DNA of 64,000 nucleotides from Chrysaora quinquecirrha (GCA_014526335.1 JACTAT010000029.1:5527913-5591912); one strand, 5' to 3'. Counted from the first letter of the stretch, positions 27,501 through 36,488 are shown. Notes: generated from the sequence alone by a model not told the origin. Numbers and translations are program-made.

Positions 27501-27587
27501 CATACCAACTTCACCAGAAGTACTCTTCTTTGACCCAAATGACTTTCCTTCAAATATAGTCCCATCTTCAAGGATAAGCCTAGCCAT
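90..27587 (-). CDS. CAD: CAD: carbamoyl-phosphate synthetase II / aspartate transcarbamylase / dihydroorotase, 3' end missing
   Basis: This cytosolic multienzyme makes carbamoyl phosphate from glutamine, bicarbonate and ATP, then carbamoyl aspartate and dihydroorotate. The sequence shows the metazoan order GATase, CPSase A, CPSase B, regulatory domain, DHOase and linker, spread over 32 exons with GT-AG borders. The aspartate transcarbamylase exons lie left of the window. The start ATG at 27,587 sits in a good context (A at -3, G at +4), and an in-frame TAA lies nine codons upstream (27,612-27,614). Exons 1-31 sum to 5,407 nt. Adding the one base missing in each of exons 6 and 14 gives exactly 1,803 codons, ending near the point where human CAD's DHOase domain ends. 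Exon coordinates are given in the domain entries. Introns are mostly 0.3-1.3 kb. Identity is near certain; the 3' end of exon 32 is not resolved. Confidence 0.97.
1114..6012 (-). CDS. CAD: CAD exons 26-31: dihydroorotase (DHOase) domain
   Basis: Exons are 5,764-6,012; 4,748-4,912; 3,817-3,948; 2,733-2,934; 2,221-2,336; 1,114-1,329 (about residues 1444-1803). The domain cyclises carbamoyl aspartate to dihydroorotate with zinc. The metal-binding HVH pair is in [10 protein letters not shown] (about residues 1476 and 1478). The lysine expected to be carbamylated is in [10 protein letters not shown] (about residue 1561). A further zinc-binding histidine is in the [16 protein letters not shown] region, and the catalytic aspartate is in DCFATDHAPHS, which spans the exon 29/30 junction in phase 1. 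The domain ends in [18 protein letters not shown] and [14 protein letters not shown]. No metal ligand or catalytic residue is missing and the phases agree throughout. Confidence 0.95.
1755..2135. repeat. CAAT/CAGT tetranucleotide repeat block
   Basis: Nearly 400 bp of CAAT, CAGT and TAAT tetramers occupy the intron between CAD exons 30 and 31. Longer internal units such as cagttaatcagtcagtcaac recur several times, so this is an interrupted microsatellite with some higher-order duplication. It has no spacers of CRISPR type and no coding frame. Confidence 0.9.
3165..3563. repeat. Inverted repeat (arms of about 48 bp) in the intron between CAD exons 28 and 29
   Basis: The left arm (about 3,165-3,212) and right arm (about 3,517-3,563) are reverse complements with a few mismatches. 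They share a core containing gggaatcctctccacgtg on the left and its complement on the right. The roughly 300 bp between the arms contain nothing I recognise. This could be a foldback element or a palindromic duplication. No target duplication was found. Confidence 0.7.
4157..4232. repeat. Fragment of the aaacatttgaaat MITE family
   Basis: The bases contain aacggccaaacattctttgt and aacaatgtttcatcgtttgg, matching the inverted ends of longer copies at 11,950 and 31,228. Only the two ends are kept, back to back. It lies in the intron between CAD exons 27 and 28. Confidence 0.6.
4503..4699. repeat. Foldback element in the intron between CAD exons 27 and 28
   Basis: The arms at about 4,503-4,556 and 4,647-4,699 are imperfect reverse complements of roughly 52 bp, with a loop of about 90 bp. 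The outer edge reads accgtatta on the left and taatacggt on the right. The inner edge reads ctttgatattta and its complement. A related half-element lies at about 21,483-21,525, so this is a dispersed family. No protein is encoded. Confidence 0.7.
6659..6921. mobile_element. MITE-like element, family with acatgtc-rich inverted ends, copy 1
   Basis: The left end begins taaagctgtggctaaattag and the right end is close to its reverse complement (ctagtttagcaggcctta). The interior is rich in acatgtc and gacaag motifs. The element is non-coding and sits in the intron between exons 25 and 26, ending about 30 bp from the exon 25 donor. A second copy lies at 9,028-9,306. Confidence 0.75.
6950..9503 (-). 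CDS. CAD: CAD exons 23-25: allosteric regulatory (MGS-like) domain
   Basis: Exons are 9,321-9,503; 8,500-8,604; 6,950-7,183 (about residues 1270-1443). In animal CAD this domain binds UTP as inhibitor and PRPP as activator. Recognisable segments are [83 protein letters not shown]. The stretch [15 protein letters not shown] aligns with the part of mammalian CAD that holds the protein kinase A site in RRLSSF. Here a serine (about residue 1411) follows three basic residues, so a basophilic-kinase site may be kept; that last point is inference. Two inverted-repeat elements of one family end close to the donors of exons 23 and 25. Confidence 0.94.
9028..9306. mobile_element. MITE-like element, same family as 6,659-6,921, copy 2
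   Basis: The left end (taaagctatggcaaaactag) and right end (ctagtttagccaggccttaa) form terminal inverted repeats of about 30 bp. The interior aligns with the first copy over the stretch containing aacatgcgagtgacaag and gtttccgaggtggc. It ends 14 bp from the donor of CAD exon 23. Confidence 0.78.
9893..10197. repeat. Dispersed repeat with aaggaac ends, copy 1
   Basis: The block begins aaaaggaacgcctttataag and ends accaaaggttccttataa, giving weak inverted ends. Its interior aligns with 10,883-11,239 in the next intron, for example tttcaagaacaagacag against tatcaagaacaagatag, and cagaccaaaggttc in both. It has no coding frame and is probably a non-autonomous transposon. Confidence 0.6.
10321..17423 (-). 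CDS. CAD: CAD exons 15-22: oligomerisation region and carbamoyl-phosphate synthetase domain B
   Basis: Exons are 17,329-17,423; 15,807-16,053; 14,162-14,260; 13,960-14,061; 13,167-13,289; 12,519-12,701; 11,257-11,475; 10,321-10,491 (about residues 857-1269). This second ATP-grasp half phosphorylates carbamate to carbamoyl phosphate. Exon 16 carries the start of domain [17 protein letters not shown], the counterpart of the segment that opens domain A. Later motifs are [97 protein letters not shown] and [17 protein letters not shown], all typical of CAD. The intron after exon 16 contains seven partial tandem copies of that exon, described separately. Confidence 0.95.
10611..10696. repeat. Short copy of the aaacatttgaaat MITE family
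   Basis: The ends aacaaacggccaaacatt and caaacaatgtttgctcttct are inverted relative to each other, and only about 50 bp lie between them. This appears to be an internally deleted copy in the intron between CAD exons 21 and 22. Confidence 0.6.
10883..11239. repeat. Dispersed repeat with aaggaac ends, copy 2
   Basis: This is the diverged sister of 9,893-10,197. It shares the order of motifs (tcgaggcttgggtgaaaaatt, caagaacaagacag, ttcagcc, cagaccaaaggttc). It lies in the intron between CAD exons 21 and 22 and ends about 18 bp from the donor of exon 21. Confidence 0.6.
11950..12209. mobile_element. MITE, aaacatttgaaat family, full-length copy
   Basis: The left end reads ggccctggccaaacaatc, followed by aaacattgtttg. 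The right end reads caaacaatgtttgatc, followed by attttgccaggggc, giving terminal inverted repeats of about 30 bp. The interior repeats the same motif in both orientations. It is non-coding and lies in the intron between CAD exons 20 and 21. Eight members of this family are in the window. Confidence 0.8.
13448..13862. mobile_element. MITE-like element with ctcgtcccc ends
   Basis: The left end is gccaatctcgtccccaggcc and the right end is cctggggacgaggttgg, an inverted pair. The interior begins aaatcgaatttcctcgaatc, which also occurs, reversed, in a second copy at about 50,452-50,575. It lies in the intron between CAD exons 18 and 19 and is non-coding. Confidence 0.65.
14752..15806 (-). repeat. 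153-bp tandem array made of partial CAD exon 16 copies
   Basis: Seven copies start at 14,778, 14,931, 15,084, 15,237, 15,390, 15,543 and 15,695, spaced 153 bp apart with one spacing of 152. The genuine exon end follows at 15,807. In each unit about 111 bp match the last 37 codons of exon 16 (opening segment of CPSase B) and are followed by a GT splice-donor-like site. The other 42 bp resemble intron. The 28-codon core from [10 protein letters not shown] to the exon end is open in every copy and differs from the real exon only at silent positions; upstream of it a few changes alter residues. The bases beside the first copy (near 14,752-14,777) match those just inside the real intron (15,783-15,806), so the array grew from a duplication across the exon border. 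Confidence 0.95.
16735..16795 (-). repeat. tRNA-like fragment (probable SINE head)
   Basis: On the minus strand a B-box-like GGTTCGAGTCCC follows an A-box-like TGGCCAAGTATTG at roughly tRNA spacing. The acceptor and anticodon arms do not fold into a normal tRNA, so I read it as a tRNA-derived SINE remnant and not as a tRNA gene. Confidence 0.4.
16793..16997. mobile_element. MITE, aaacatttgaaat family
   Basis: The block runs from aagatcaaacattgtttgtc to gatcatttgatcagggtc. Internal aaacattgcttgataag and caagcaatgtttg segments are arranged as in the other copies. Its left edge abuts a tRNA-like fragment at 16,735-16,792. Confidence 0.65.
17614..22198 (-). CDS. CAD: CAD exons 8-14: carbamoyl-phosphate synthetase domain A
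   Basis: Exons are 22,067-22,198; 21,188-21,421; 20,293-20,514; 19,727-19,915; 18,927-19,160; 18,262-18,399; 17,614-17,780 (about residues 418-856). This ATP-grasp half phosphorylates bicarbonate and forms carbamate. Visible family motifs are [95 protein letters not shown] and VPRWDLSKF. Exons 8-13 each end in phase 0. Exon 14 has a one-base deficit at a four-A run (coding strand, 17,624-17,627). With the gap allowed for, it ends in phase 0 and joins exon 15; read literally, it ends in phase 2 and the next exon is out of frame. Confidence 0.94.
17860..18020. repeat. Possible short inverted-repeat element
   Basis: The segment starts aggccccgtttacatgggaa, then cggttcc. Its right side contains gatccgttcccgctcc, a partial reverse complement. 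The arms are short and imperfect, so this is tentative. It lies in the intron between CAD exons 13 and 14. Confidence 0.35.
18702..18880. mobile_element. MITE, aaacatttgaaat family
   Basis: The left end aggccctgacaaaatgg and the right end aatgtttgatcaattagccg plus aggcct are inverted. The right half is the better preserved. It sits 46 bp from the donor of CAD exon 12. Confidence 0.65.
20040..20175. repeat. Fragment of the tRNA-derived SINE seen at 33.8 and 59.2 kb
   Basis: The bases cctcccattttgcttttgtg and ctatgttgagccttcttta match the tail region of the copies at 33,810 and 59,177. The tRNA-like head is lost or very diverged. Confidence 0.5.
21890..21960 (-). repeat. tRNA-like sequence (SINE or tRNA pseudogene)
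   Basis: On the minus strand the segment has A-box-like TGGTCGATTGGTCAAG and B-box-like GTGTTCGACTC and ends in GGGACCAC. The stems are incomplete, so a working tRNA is unlikely. It lies in the intron between CAD exons 8 and 9. Confidence 0.4.
22260..22515. mobile_element. MITE, aaacatttgaaat family
   Basis: It starts near gtcacgtgatcaaacatcg and ends ggtcgtttggccagggtc. The interior repeats aaacattgctcggcaaattc-like and caagcaatgctttgtgacg segments. It lies in the intron between CAD exons 7 and 8, about 60 bp upstream of exon 8. Confidence 0.7.
22787..22900. repeat. Dispersed repeat (gcttgagcgtccagc family), copy 1
   Basis: The segment containing ctagacttattacatgagtt and gaactgctggacgctcaagc recurs at 48,124-48,215 and 61,935-62,040. 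Each copy is followed by an AAC/GTT-rich tail. This looks like a SINE or short MITE that ends in a simple repeat. Confidence 0.6.
22928..27587 (-). CDS. CAD: CAD exons 1-7: glutamine amidotransferase (GATase) domain
   Basis: Exons are 27,506-27,587; 26,480-26,749; 26,100-26,158; 25,571-25,654; 25,103-25,256; 24,217-24,387; 22,928-23,357 (residues 1 to about 417). The domain hydrolyses glutamine and passes ammonia to the synthetase. Landmarks are GMVGY and [10 protein letters not shown] in exon 2, [10 protein letters not shown] and the catalytic cysteine in FGICMGHQ (about residue 256) in exon 6, and the HNQPC, NHGFA and QFHPEH motifs in exon 7, whose His and Glu complete the triad. Exon 7 also opens CPSase A with [20 protein letters not shown]. 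Exon 6 is broken: a run of four A on the coding strand (24,313-24,316) is one base too short to join the upstream frame to the [10 protein letters not shown] segment, so a literal reading stops just before the active site. All other junction phases agree. Confidence 0.95.
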
Positions 27588-29728
27588 TCTTCCAGTTTTT
27601 CTGAACAACTTTTATCAGCCCAGAACAACCCACGTTGTCTGGAGAAACACGCGCGCAAAATGCATGCAGCACTGCAGATCGGGAGAGGTCTGGAACCTAG
27701 CCCTGAAAATTGCCGCCAAAAACTGGGCAAAAGCTGCATTTCTTCTATTTGGAATATTGCGAATATTGCTAACAGCGGATCTGTCTCCCGTGCAGTGGAA
27801 AAAGTTAATTTTGGAACGAAAAATTGCACAGAGTTTAGGGAGAATTTTCTTATTGCAATGAAAACCCCAGGAAACTGAGACTGCTTCCCAAATGGCCCAA
27901 CTTTCCAACTTTTCTCCTTTCCGCAAAATTTTCCTGATGTTGCTGTGTGGACTCTAAGGGGGGTTCTTTCTCTATTTGGGTTTTATGAGTATCCATTCAT
28001 AGAGCCTCGTACAGAACCACTCCCCCCTCTTAGAGGCTGTGAGCATGATGGTATTGCATGCATGTGAAAGTACGTAGCTATAAGTACGCATGCCAATCTT
28101 CTAGCCAATCATCTATCTAAAAATGCAAAAACTCAGAAGGCAGCTTCAGGAACCCGTTATAATAAAAGGTGCGAAGAAAAGCGCATCTTCTTTTTCGTAG
28201 CCTGAGGGCAAAGACAATTTCTTGAAAGTGTCTGAGTCTGCGCGTAGGGTAGGCTGCTTTTTCGCGCTTTTCGCACTTTTGAACTAAAATATTTTTGTTT
28301 GTAGGCCGTACAAGGCGTAGGGTTTTTTCCTTCGATCAGCCATATGGAACAGCAAATATTTCCGAGCGCTGGAGCCGCGATGCGAGGAAGTGAAAAGTCC
28401 AGAGAAGACTGAGAAGGCAATAATTTGTTAAGAGACGTGGCCGTAGATGGTGAAAATCTCCTCCCCTTGTTAATCTGACAGAATTTCTGATTGTCGAGAG
28501 AGCTGTGATGCCGCGTGTTATGCGCTGTGGAAAGCTGAGATTCAACATGCCAACTGAGTATCTAAAATTAGCGTTTTCTTCTCCATTTTTAGCAGTCTAT
28601 TTATATAGAGCTGTTATTTTAAGCGACACGATTCTGCTGCCAAAAGAGTAGCTATTTATAGACAAATAGAGTAAATATAGAATGAAAAGTGTGAATACTG
28701 TACATGAATGACTCAAAGTAGAAAATGTGTGAATTATACAATAATGATTTTATATGTGTTTATTATACAATTAAGACTTACTTCTATGCAATGAGCTTCT
28801 CAAATTTGATCTACCTTATATATAACTTTAAAGAAACTATTTATAAGAATAGATTGAGGCCCCTAAGGTATTATACGGAACTGCGATATTTCCAGAAAAA
28901 ATCAAAGGGATAAAGGATAATTTTGACAAACTAAAGGGTATACGGGATATTTCTTTTTGGAATTCGGGACAAAAGGGAGAAAGCATACAGGGTATAAGGG
29001 ATACAGTTAGAAAAATGGTAGGGAATATGGGATATTCTGATCCCGGTCTGACCCATCATTTTTTTCATCACTTTCTTTTACGTTGGTGACAAAAAGCTAA
29101 ATTTGCAAGTACATACAGTAGCTAAAACATACAATAATGGGACCTCTAGTGCACTATAAAGCATTTCAAGAAATTTTAAGTTTCAACTTTCAATTTCGAC
29201 AATAGACAACCGGTTAAAGATTGAGAAGTTGATAAACCGAAAGGGGCACTTATCCTATAGTTATTAAGGAATTCCATGACCCTTTTTCGTAAATAGCACC
29301 ATTACGCCGAAAATCCCTCGGAAGGATAGCAATAACCCCGTCAACCAAATCAAAGCGAAGCACAAGGCAAAACACTAATGCTTTGCGAATTATTGAAATG
29401 CATTCAAAAATGTCTATAGCTGTGGTATAAGAGATTCTTGTGAAGCGATTCAAATTCGACGCATGTACATTCACAGTTCAGTGAAATAAACACGCATGTC
29501 AATATTAAACACGGATTTCTTTAAGCCTGACCTTTATTGAAACGGTCAACAGTTGAAAAAAGGAGGGCCTTTCCTGACATCCTTTGCAAATATTTGCAGG
29601 ATAACATGCCAACTTGTTCATTGCCTTCGCGTGATTAAAAAGAGCCAAATTGAACCACATCATGAATTTTGTATTTCTGGTTATCATCTTAACCCAAGTA
29701 AGCTTTCTGGTTCATGCGAATAGTTTCA
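27588..29728. other. Intergenic stretch upstream of CAD
   Basis: I see no gene here. The bases next to 27,587 should hold the CAD 5' untranslated region and promoter. No TATA box at a convincing distance and no repeat element stands out. Overlapping short frames at 27,600-27,930 on both strands look like chance. Confidence 0.5.
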
Positions 29729-29736
29729 CGTTTTGC

Positions 29737-30642
29737 CAGGGCATTTTTTAAGAAATTTTCACTACTGGGGAAAATTTGGAAAAGGGCCTAAAAGCGTAAT
29801 AACCAAAAGTAGCTAAAATACATCATTTTAAAGATTTCACAGTTGCTCAAAATAAGAAATGACAAAGGACCAGGGGCGCAATTCAACAGAATTTTTCAGG
29901 AGGTGTCAAGAGGTACTGAATAAAGAAGGCTGTAGAACGTCTAAGCAACCAGAGGGGTCTGGGGGCTTGCTGTCCCTGAAAATTTTGAAAAATTGGGTAG
30001 CTAGAGTCGCTCTCGTGATCATTTCATGAAACTTTTTTTCATTCTGCGCAGCCAAGTTTTTTAAGAAAACGGAAGAAACAGAAGATAAGTTGTGCCGAAA
30101 TTTAATTGAAGTTATCGCCTGATGCCTGTGATAGTCCAAAAACGTAAAAATAAGTACAGAACGACTGACTCCACTTTTCTGTGGTTTAGAGTTTGGGGAA
30201 TCCACTGCTGACGGTCGCACTGACTACCAATACATGCTACTATCAAGAAGGGATTGGGTTGCAATCGGCCGAAAGTTGCCACATCTGAGGGCCCTGTAAG
30301 AAATCGTAATATACTGTCTCGAAAACTGCTTAAAATTGCAGCTTTTCTTTCGCACCAGTTATTCAAATTTTCCCAAGGCTCTCGAGGTATCCGAGATATC
30401 CGTAAAAGATAAGCGGAAAAATACTTAAGAAGCTCGTAACGATAGTGTGGATGGTTCTGGGATACTGTTAGGCCTAATGCATGTTGTAGCTAATTAACGA
30501 CAGACATTCAAGTGGGTAAGTGGGAATCAACAAGGGCCCAGACTACTAGGGAAATCGTATGATTTTGGCGCTCACTACTGGGGAAGGCATTGGGCCTACT
30601 GGGGAACATTCCCCAGTAGTTACACTGTTAAAAAATGCCCTG
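29737..30642. mobile_element. Non-autonomous hAT-like DNA transposon (906 bp)
   Basis: The left end is cagggcattttttaag and the right end is cttaaaaaatgccctg-like (aaaaaatgccctg at the border). Inverted ends of about 40 bp include actactgggg on the left and ccccagtagt on the right. Both sides are flanked by the 8-bp direct repeat cgttttgc (29,729-29,736 and 30,643-30,650). An 8-bp target duplication is the hallmark of hAT elements. No transposase frame lies inside. Confidence 0.85.
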
Positions 30643-30965
30643 CGTTTTGCTCAATTCTTCCACTACTAACACGACACCTTGCTACAACTACCAGTTTGAG
30701 CAATCAGTTTCATAGGCGATACAGTATAACTGGAACTCGGGTAATACTAAGTCTAGGAGATTTATAGAAAGTCATTTTAAGATTCAAGATTTATTGACTT
30801 GGGATTGACTTCTTTTTTTCTGTAGCAATAAAAATCCCATTGAATTTCCAGAACCATTTTAAAAAAGAAAACAGTCACCATTTGGCCTAGAAGTTGGGCG
30901 CAGAGGAAGCCTAAAATGATTGGTGATTTGAAAAGCCCAATAACGTGCATTACTGTATTAGGTAT

Positions 30966-31052
30966 GTGAAAGCTTGAGTCTTTCGTGGTATATCGTAGTT
31001 ATCAATCAATCAATCAATTAATCAATCAATCAATCAAACTCAAGCTTTCAAA
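30966..31052. repeat. Hairpin with an ATCA microsatellite in its loop
   Basis: gaaagcttgagtct on the left and actcaagctttcaa on the right are reverse complements. About 45 bp of ATCA tetramers and short flanking sequence lie between them. It probably arose from a small inverted element in which the repeat expanded. Confidence 0.55.
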
Positions 31053-31227
31053 CAGCCAGAAGCCAGAATCACGCAAACACGAATCAACAACGTAATGACG
31101 TCACTAGACACATGCAATTTGACCAGCCATTCCTGTTAGTTCAGCCAAAACTCTTTAAAACAAGTTGCAGAAAACGTCGCAATGTGTTTCGTAAAATGAG
31201 GTTGTGATCTAAAAAGTTTACTGTATA

Positions 31228-31515
31228 AGGCCCTGGCCACACGATCAAACATTCTTTGTCAAACATTTGAAATTTGTTTATCAAGCAATGTTTGAACGTT
31301 TGACCGCGTCACTCCCGCGACACTAAACAACGTTTGACAAGCGGAATTCTTTTAGCAATGTTTCTCAAAAAGCAAAAGAACTGTTTGCTTGACGCAAACA
31401 AAAAATGTTTCACGAGAAAAATGTTATGCGACATTGCCAAGCGGTCAAAGATATTGCTTGACAAAGGAATTTCAAAGGAATTACCAACAATGATTGATCG
31501 CTTGGCCAGGGCTAG
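31228..31515. mobile_element. MITE, aaacatttgaaat family, intergenic copy
   Basis: The left end reads aaggccctggccacacgatc, then aaacattc. The right end reads aatgattgatcgcttggcc, then agggct. Internal copies of the motif occur in both orientations. It lies between CAD and the SoxF gene. Confidence 0.78.
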
Positions 31516-31908
31516 GGGTCTAAGATTTGAGAACACCTTCCATTCATAACTCATATTTTTCCGTTGTTCGGAAGTGTCCGTCAGAAAGGAGACCGTTAAC
31601 GGAGGTTTCGTTTCGTTGTAATCGTTCAACTTAACTTCTGGGGCTAATTTGTAATTGGTGGGCGGATGCAGATGTTAGTAATTCCTCTAAATCCATGAAA
31701 TGATGACATTTTTAACGGTCAAATAGACAAACCCCAACAACACGTTAAGGTTAAGCTGCAGTTTTCGCTTCCAGTTACAAATCACCAATCTTGGATTAAA
31801 AGCCAAGAAATATTGCAGACATGTTTGACAAGCCGTTTGAGAAGGACTGAAGGTTAAGAATTGACTTTTTCAAGATTAGTCTTAACGCAGTTATATCTAA
31901 TGGCCTGT

Positions 31909-32035
31909 TACATTTCTTTCCACTTCTCATAAACAGCTGCAGCAAAAACAACAACAATAACGAAAATAATAACATATAACTACTTTGGTTACGTTACATT
32001 TCTTTCCACTTCTCATAAACAGCTGCAGTAAAACT
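31909..32035. repeat. Direct repeat ending in AAC tracts
   Basis: The segment ttacatttctttccacttct, then cataaacagctgcag, occurs at about 31,909 and again at about 31,995. Each copy is followed by AAC/AAT-rich tracts. A third, weaker relative (ttacattcctcccactcttt) starts near 32,143. Confidence 0.55.
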
Positions 32036-33809
32036 ATAACAACAACAACATCAACAACAACAACAACGATCGAGTTGCTCCAAAACCGTCCCAAAAGAGT
32101 ATCATAATTGAAAAGATGAATATGCTAGCAGGGTAGACCTGTTACATTCCTCCCACTCTTTCGGAAACAGGTCCTAACAACTACAACAATATAAATGCCG
32201 TTTCCTCAGAGTGAGTAGTTTGAGCGGGGTTGTGGAGTTGCGGAGGAGCGTAGACTATGACGAATGTAATAAGTCTACTAGCAGGATACAATTTCCCAAT
32301 CAGATCCCAAGCAGCACTTCGTTCGCATTAGCTTAATGGAATTAAGGCCACATCTTTTTCAACCATTAAAGAGTAAAGCCAAGAAATGAGCGTTTCAATG
32401 GCAACAAGCGCCTGTTCAGTTTCGCGATGATTTGAAAATTGTAGCGAAAATCCCAGTGAAACTGCACAGTTTGCATGAGAAATTTCTTTTCCTGTTAGCC
32501 AAGCAAGGCTAACACGAGGCCAGGCATACTTGGCCACGTTTTAACCAGGACGAGGCTTTGACAGTTTGTTATGTCCACTTCTTCACAAGTAGAGAAATTA
32601 TTTGTGGTTCCTATGTGAGAGGCTGAGGTAATAAGTCTACCATACCAATCTCTCACAAACTGCCTTGTATGCTTGACGACGCTCCCAGTGTAGCATGTCA
32701 ATAATTATTGAATTGAATTGAATTGAATTGTTACTGCAAGCTCGACAATTTGGAGCAGCTGATAGAGCAGCTACACTTTCAACTCACGAACCGCCAACAG
32801 CTAATCTAGCAAGCGTTAAACGGCAACAAATTTGAAAGAAAGCGCAGAACCAAATGGATTATCTTGGTTGAACTTGGATTACTATTTTGATATGCATCAC
32901 GGGGGAGCACCTTGACAGCCAATCAAAGTTGGTTGTGACCCCATTAATTCAACAGCTGAACAGATTCTTAGTCGGGGAAAAATTATATCTGAAAAAGGAC
33001 CGAGAAAATATGAGACTGCGAATACGCTCTGTTTATGGACCATGATACGGACAAGGACGCTCACAGCTTCAGCACATATGAAGAACCATATTGCCTCTCT
33101 AGGCACTAAGTTCAATATCAGATTGTCATCTTTTAGCATCACATTTTATGTTCTTGTTTGTACATAGTGCACTATTTTTATTTTACCAACGAGCACCAAA
33201 TGCCTGCTCACAGGCACAACTCGGCACTATACATTGCACCCCACATTACACATACATATTGAGCATCGGATTACCCGATTTTACCCAACCACTCTTATGG
33301 TTTATAGCTACACTGCCAAAGACACGATATTTTGTGTCCAAGCCACAGTAGATCGTATAAAGTCCATTGCCTAAACATTGATAAAGTGCCAGAAAAGGCA
33401 ACAGAGTACCTGAACAGGCAATATTGGGCCTAAGCAGCTTACAGTCTGTTACGATGCGTTTTTACATTGTAGGCAAAGATGCAATACTCTAAGAATCTGT
33501 ACATAGTCAGTGTTTGAAGAGCGAAAAAGTGCTTCATATATCTATAGAGCCTAAGTTAGTGACTAAAAATATCATAAAATTTCTGGTCTGGACAGGGTGA
33601 TGACCGCGCTTTATTGCCCATTCATGCGCAGCATTGCTTGAAGCGATGCCGGAAAAACCTCACTTTCTGTTAAGGCACGGCACCAAATAGTATTGCTTCT
33701 GAAAGCTTTGTATTATGACACAGAAAAAGACACTATACTATCCCCATGGAACAGGTCATCATTTAAGGAAATTAAAGGGAACTTTATCATCTAGAAACAA
33801 GTTATCCAC

Positions 33810-34015
33810 ATGTGGCATACCACAATAGATGGGATTCGAACCTCGACTGCAAGGCCAGACCCAGAGATCCAAAGACGCTTCGACTGAACTATAGTCCTCA
33901 ATATCGCCAAGTAATTCTGCAAGTCATACAGCCTAATGCTCTCCTCCCGTTTGACATTCTTGCGTTTCGGCTATGTTGAGCCTTATTTCGACACAGAAAT
34001 ATTTTAATGCCAGAA
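33810..34015 (-). repeat. tRNA-derived SINE copy
   Basis: On the minus strand a B box GGTTCGAATCC follows an A-box-like TAGTTCAGTCGAAG. The flanking tail, which on the plus strand reads cgtttcggctatgttgagcc, is shared with copies at 59,177 and 20,040. The shared order of head and tail in two places indicates a dispersed SINE family. Confidence 0.6.
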
Positions 34016-36482
34016 AGATAGAAAGCATCCTTAAATATTTTGGGTAAATTAATATTATCCTAGTCATTTGATTCACTTCAAAAGACATAAAAACTGCGGC
34101 GGAAAGCCGGTAAAGCCAAGGAAAGATGACCAATAATACCTTCTTGATGTCCCTCACCGCTTCACCGACCCATGCATTGCAGATCCTTCATGCTGAGGAT
34201 CTAAGATGATTTAACTCTGCCGCTTTTGCGTTTGCGAAAATCATTTCAGAGAGCCGGGACTACTTGAAGTAGATTTGTTCTCATGCCAACAGCGGCAACG
34301 GCGGGCTATGAAAGATTTCGCTCTCGACAGAAACAACATTTTACGAGCAGATAAATCTAAAACAAGAAGAGCTCTTGTAAAGACTGTGAAGATTTTACTG
34401 CCGCTGGGGATTGGAGAGATCTGGAAAACAGTGAGGTCACGAAACAATCGCTGTTGTAAATAGCAGAGCGTCACAGCTATGATGGACCTCGGTTGAACAA
34501 ATCAACATGAACGGTTATCCCAGAATGAAAGAAAACAGTATGAACAGTCAAACTGAAAGCACTCAAAACAACGTTGAATGAAAGACGAATTATTCTAACA
34601 ACAGACGTTGGAACACTAGACATATTACATGGGGCCAAATCTTGGCAATCTCAACAGCGACCTTGAGCGACAACAACAACAATTCAGATAAGGAGCTGAA
34701 TTGTACGGCCTAAGTGCTCAGAGTGAGCGACGGGAAAAGCTATCTTATGACTGTATAATTAAGTTAGGCCAAAGCTTTCAACAACTTTAGATGGGAACTT
34801 CAATCGCGGAGCTGGTCCTAAGTCACGCAGGAGTTTTCCCTGAGATAGCATCATAACATATGGAAAAAAGAAACGACCTCTACCGGCCCGGAGAAAAGCG
34901 AAATGAAGAGCCAGTACCCAGGAGCCAATAGCGAAAGTATAGCCATGGCCAATCTCGTTCGCATGGAACCAATCGCCAGCTTGGCTCAGACCCGCCTGTC
35001 TCTGTGGATACCCAACTGACCTACTTCAACCAAATGTCAAATTCAGTACGCTGCGGAGGTTACTTTAGATTTACCTCTGCGAAGGAAGTTGATTTCAAGG
35101 AAATCCCTTAAAAATCCTTTGGTTTTCCAACAGGAACAATGTACACCTTTTTGAAGAGTGAAAGTACGTCCTATCCTTTGCAAGGAAAAGGCTGTTCAAA
35201 AATGATGTCACGCCTTTAAGGGGGGAGGGGGGGGTAGGAGGTACAGAGACTGTGACTGTCCGTGGTGTACATGACAATTTTACGGGGACAGTGCGTAACA
35301 AGGGGGAGGGAGGGGGTCAAAATCAGTCAAAATTAGCGTGACGTCATTTTTGAGCGCCCCATAAATGACTCTGGAACGACAGGTTTTTCTTGGCACCATT
35401 ATATTAGTGTTTTCCAAATGCCTATTTGAGTTCGGAGATGATCTATAGATCTTTGTTCTCTAAGCCTCGTAATGAGATTCTAGACCTGAAATCTCTCATT
35501 AATGCAGACTACTTTAAATTAACTTGAATGGATTATCAGAACTTCAAATAAACTTAACGGTCTGAGCAAATAGCTTCACGCGAAGGTGAGGAAAAAATCG
35601 CTATTTTATCACCAAATAGGCCCATTCCTCGGCTTGCAACCAAATACTAAAAAATATCACAGCCTAGGTGATATTCTTGACGCGAAAGGAGATCAGTCTA
35701 TTTTTAGCACGAGTTAGTTCTTATTTCACGCTCTATCGCCCTAAAATATCCGCGGGTCACGCTATGCGGGTATTAACCTCATCTAGGCCTGGAAAGACGA
35801 AATAATCCACGATCCATAAATAATATTTTTCGTGTGAAAGGTCGCTAAATGAGTCAATTTTTAAACGAAGGCTTCAACACGGCTAATATTGATTGTTGGG
35901 AAAGCGAGATCGAAACCGTTTATAAATCCATAGAAAATAAAATAAAGTTTCTTTCCAATATCAGTAAAAAAATTATCTTAAAAATACATAAAACTCAAAA
36001 ACATCCGTTAGTTTATTAGTAAGCATTTAAAATTACAACGTACAGTTTCTTCTGTTTAAGTTAACCTACTAAATGCAGCTAAAACGCTGCCCCCATTTTG
36101 CTTAGCTTTGATTTACGTTGAGTCAACTACATAGGCCTAACTTACAAAAGGAAATACTGAAATAATAGTCTGCAGTCGAGATATATCAAAACCTGTCTCC
36201 AAGTCTGAAAAAATTATATCTTCAGCACTTAATCAATTTATTTTAAGTGAAAGAAGTCCTGTATATATTGAGAACAGTATGAGTCATACCCCGTTGTCAG
36301 AGCCGTGAGCCCTTGACCCTTTCGACTGCGTGCAAATAAAATAACAATAACAATATTTAATGTTTTTTGGCTTTTATCCAAAGCCATTTAAAGCACATCG
36401 GATAACAACCCGACAAATTGAATTACATCTTTAGGTCTTAACCAATATCTTTTATGAATAAGAAAACATAGTTGATATGGAT

Positions 36483-36488
36483 TTTATT
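36483..36488 (-). terminator. Candidate poly(A) signal of the SoxF gene
   Basis: AATAAA is present on the minus strand about 290 bp past the stop codon at 36,776. In A+T-rich DNA such hexamers are common, so support is modest. Confidence 0.3.
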
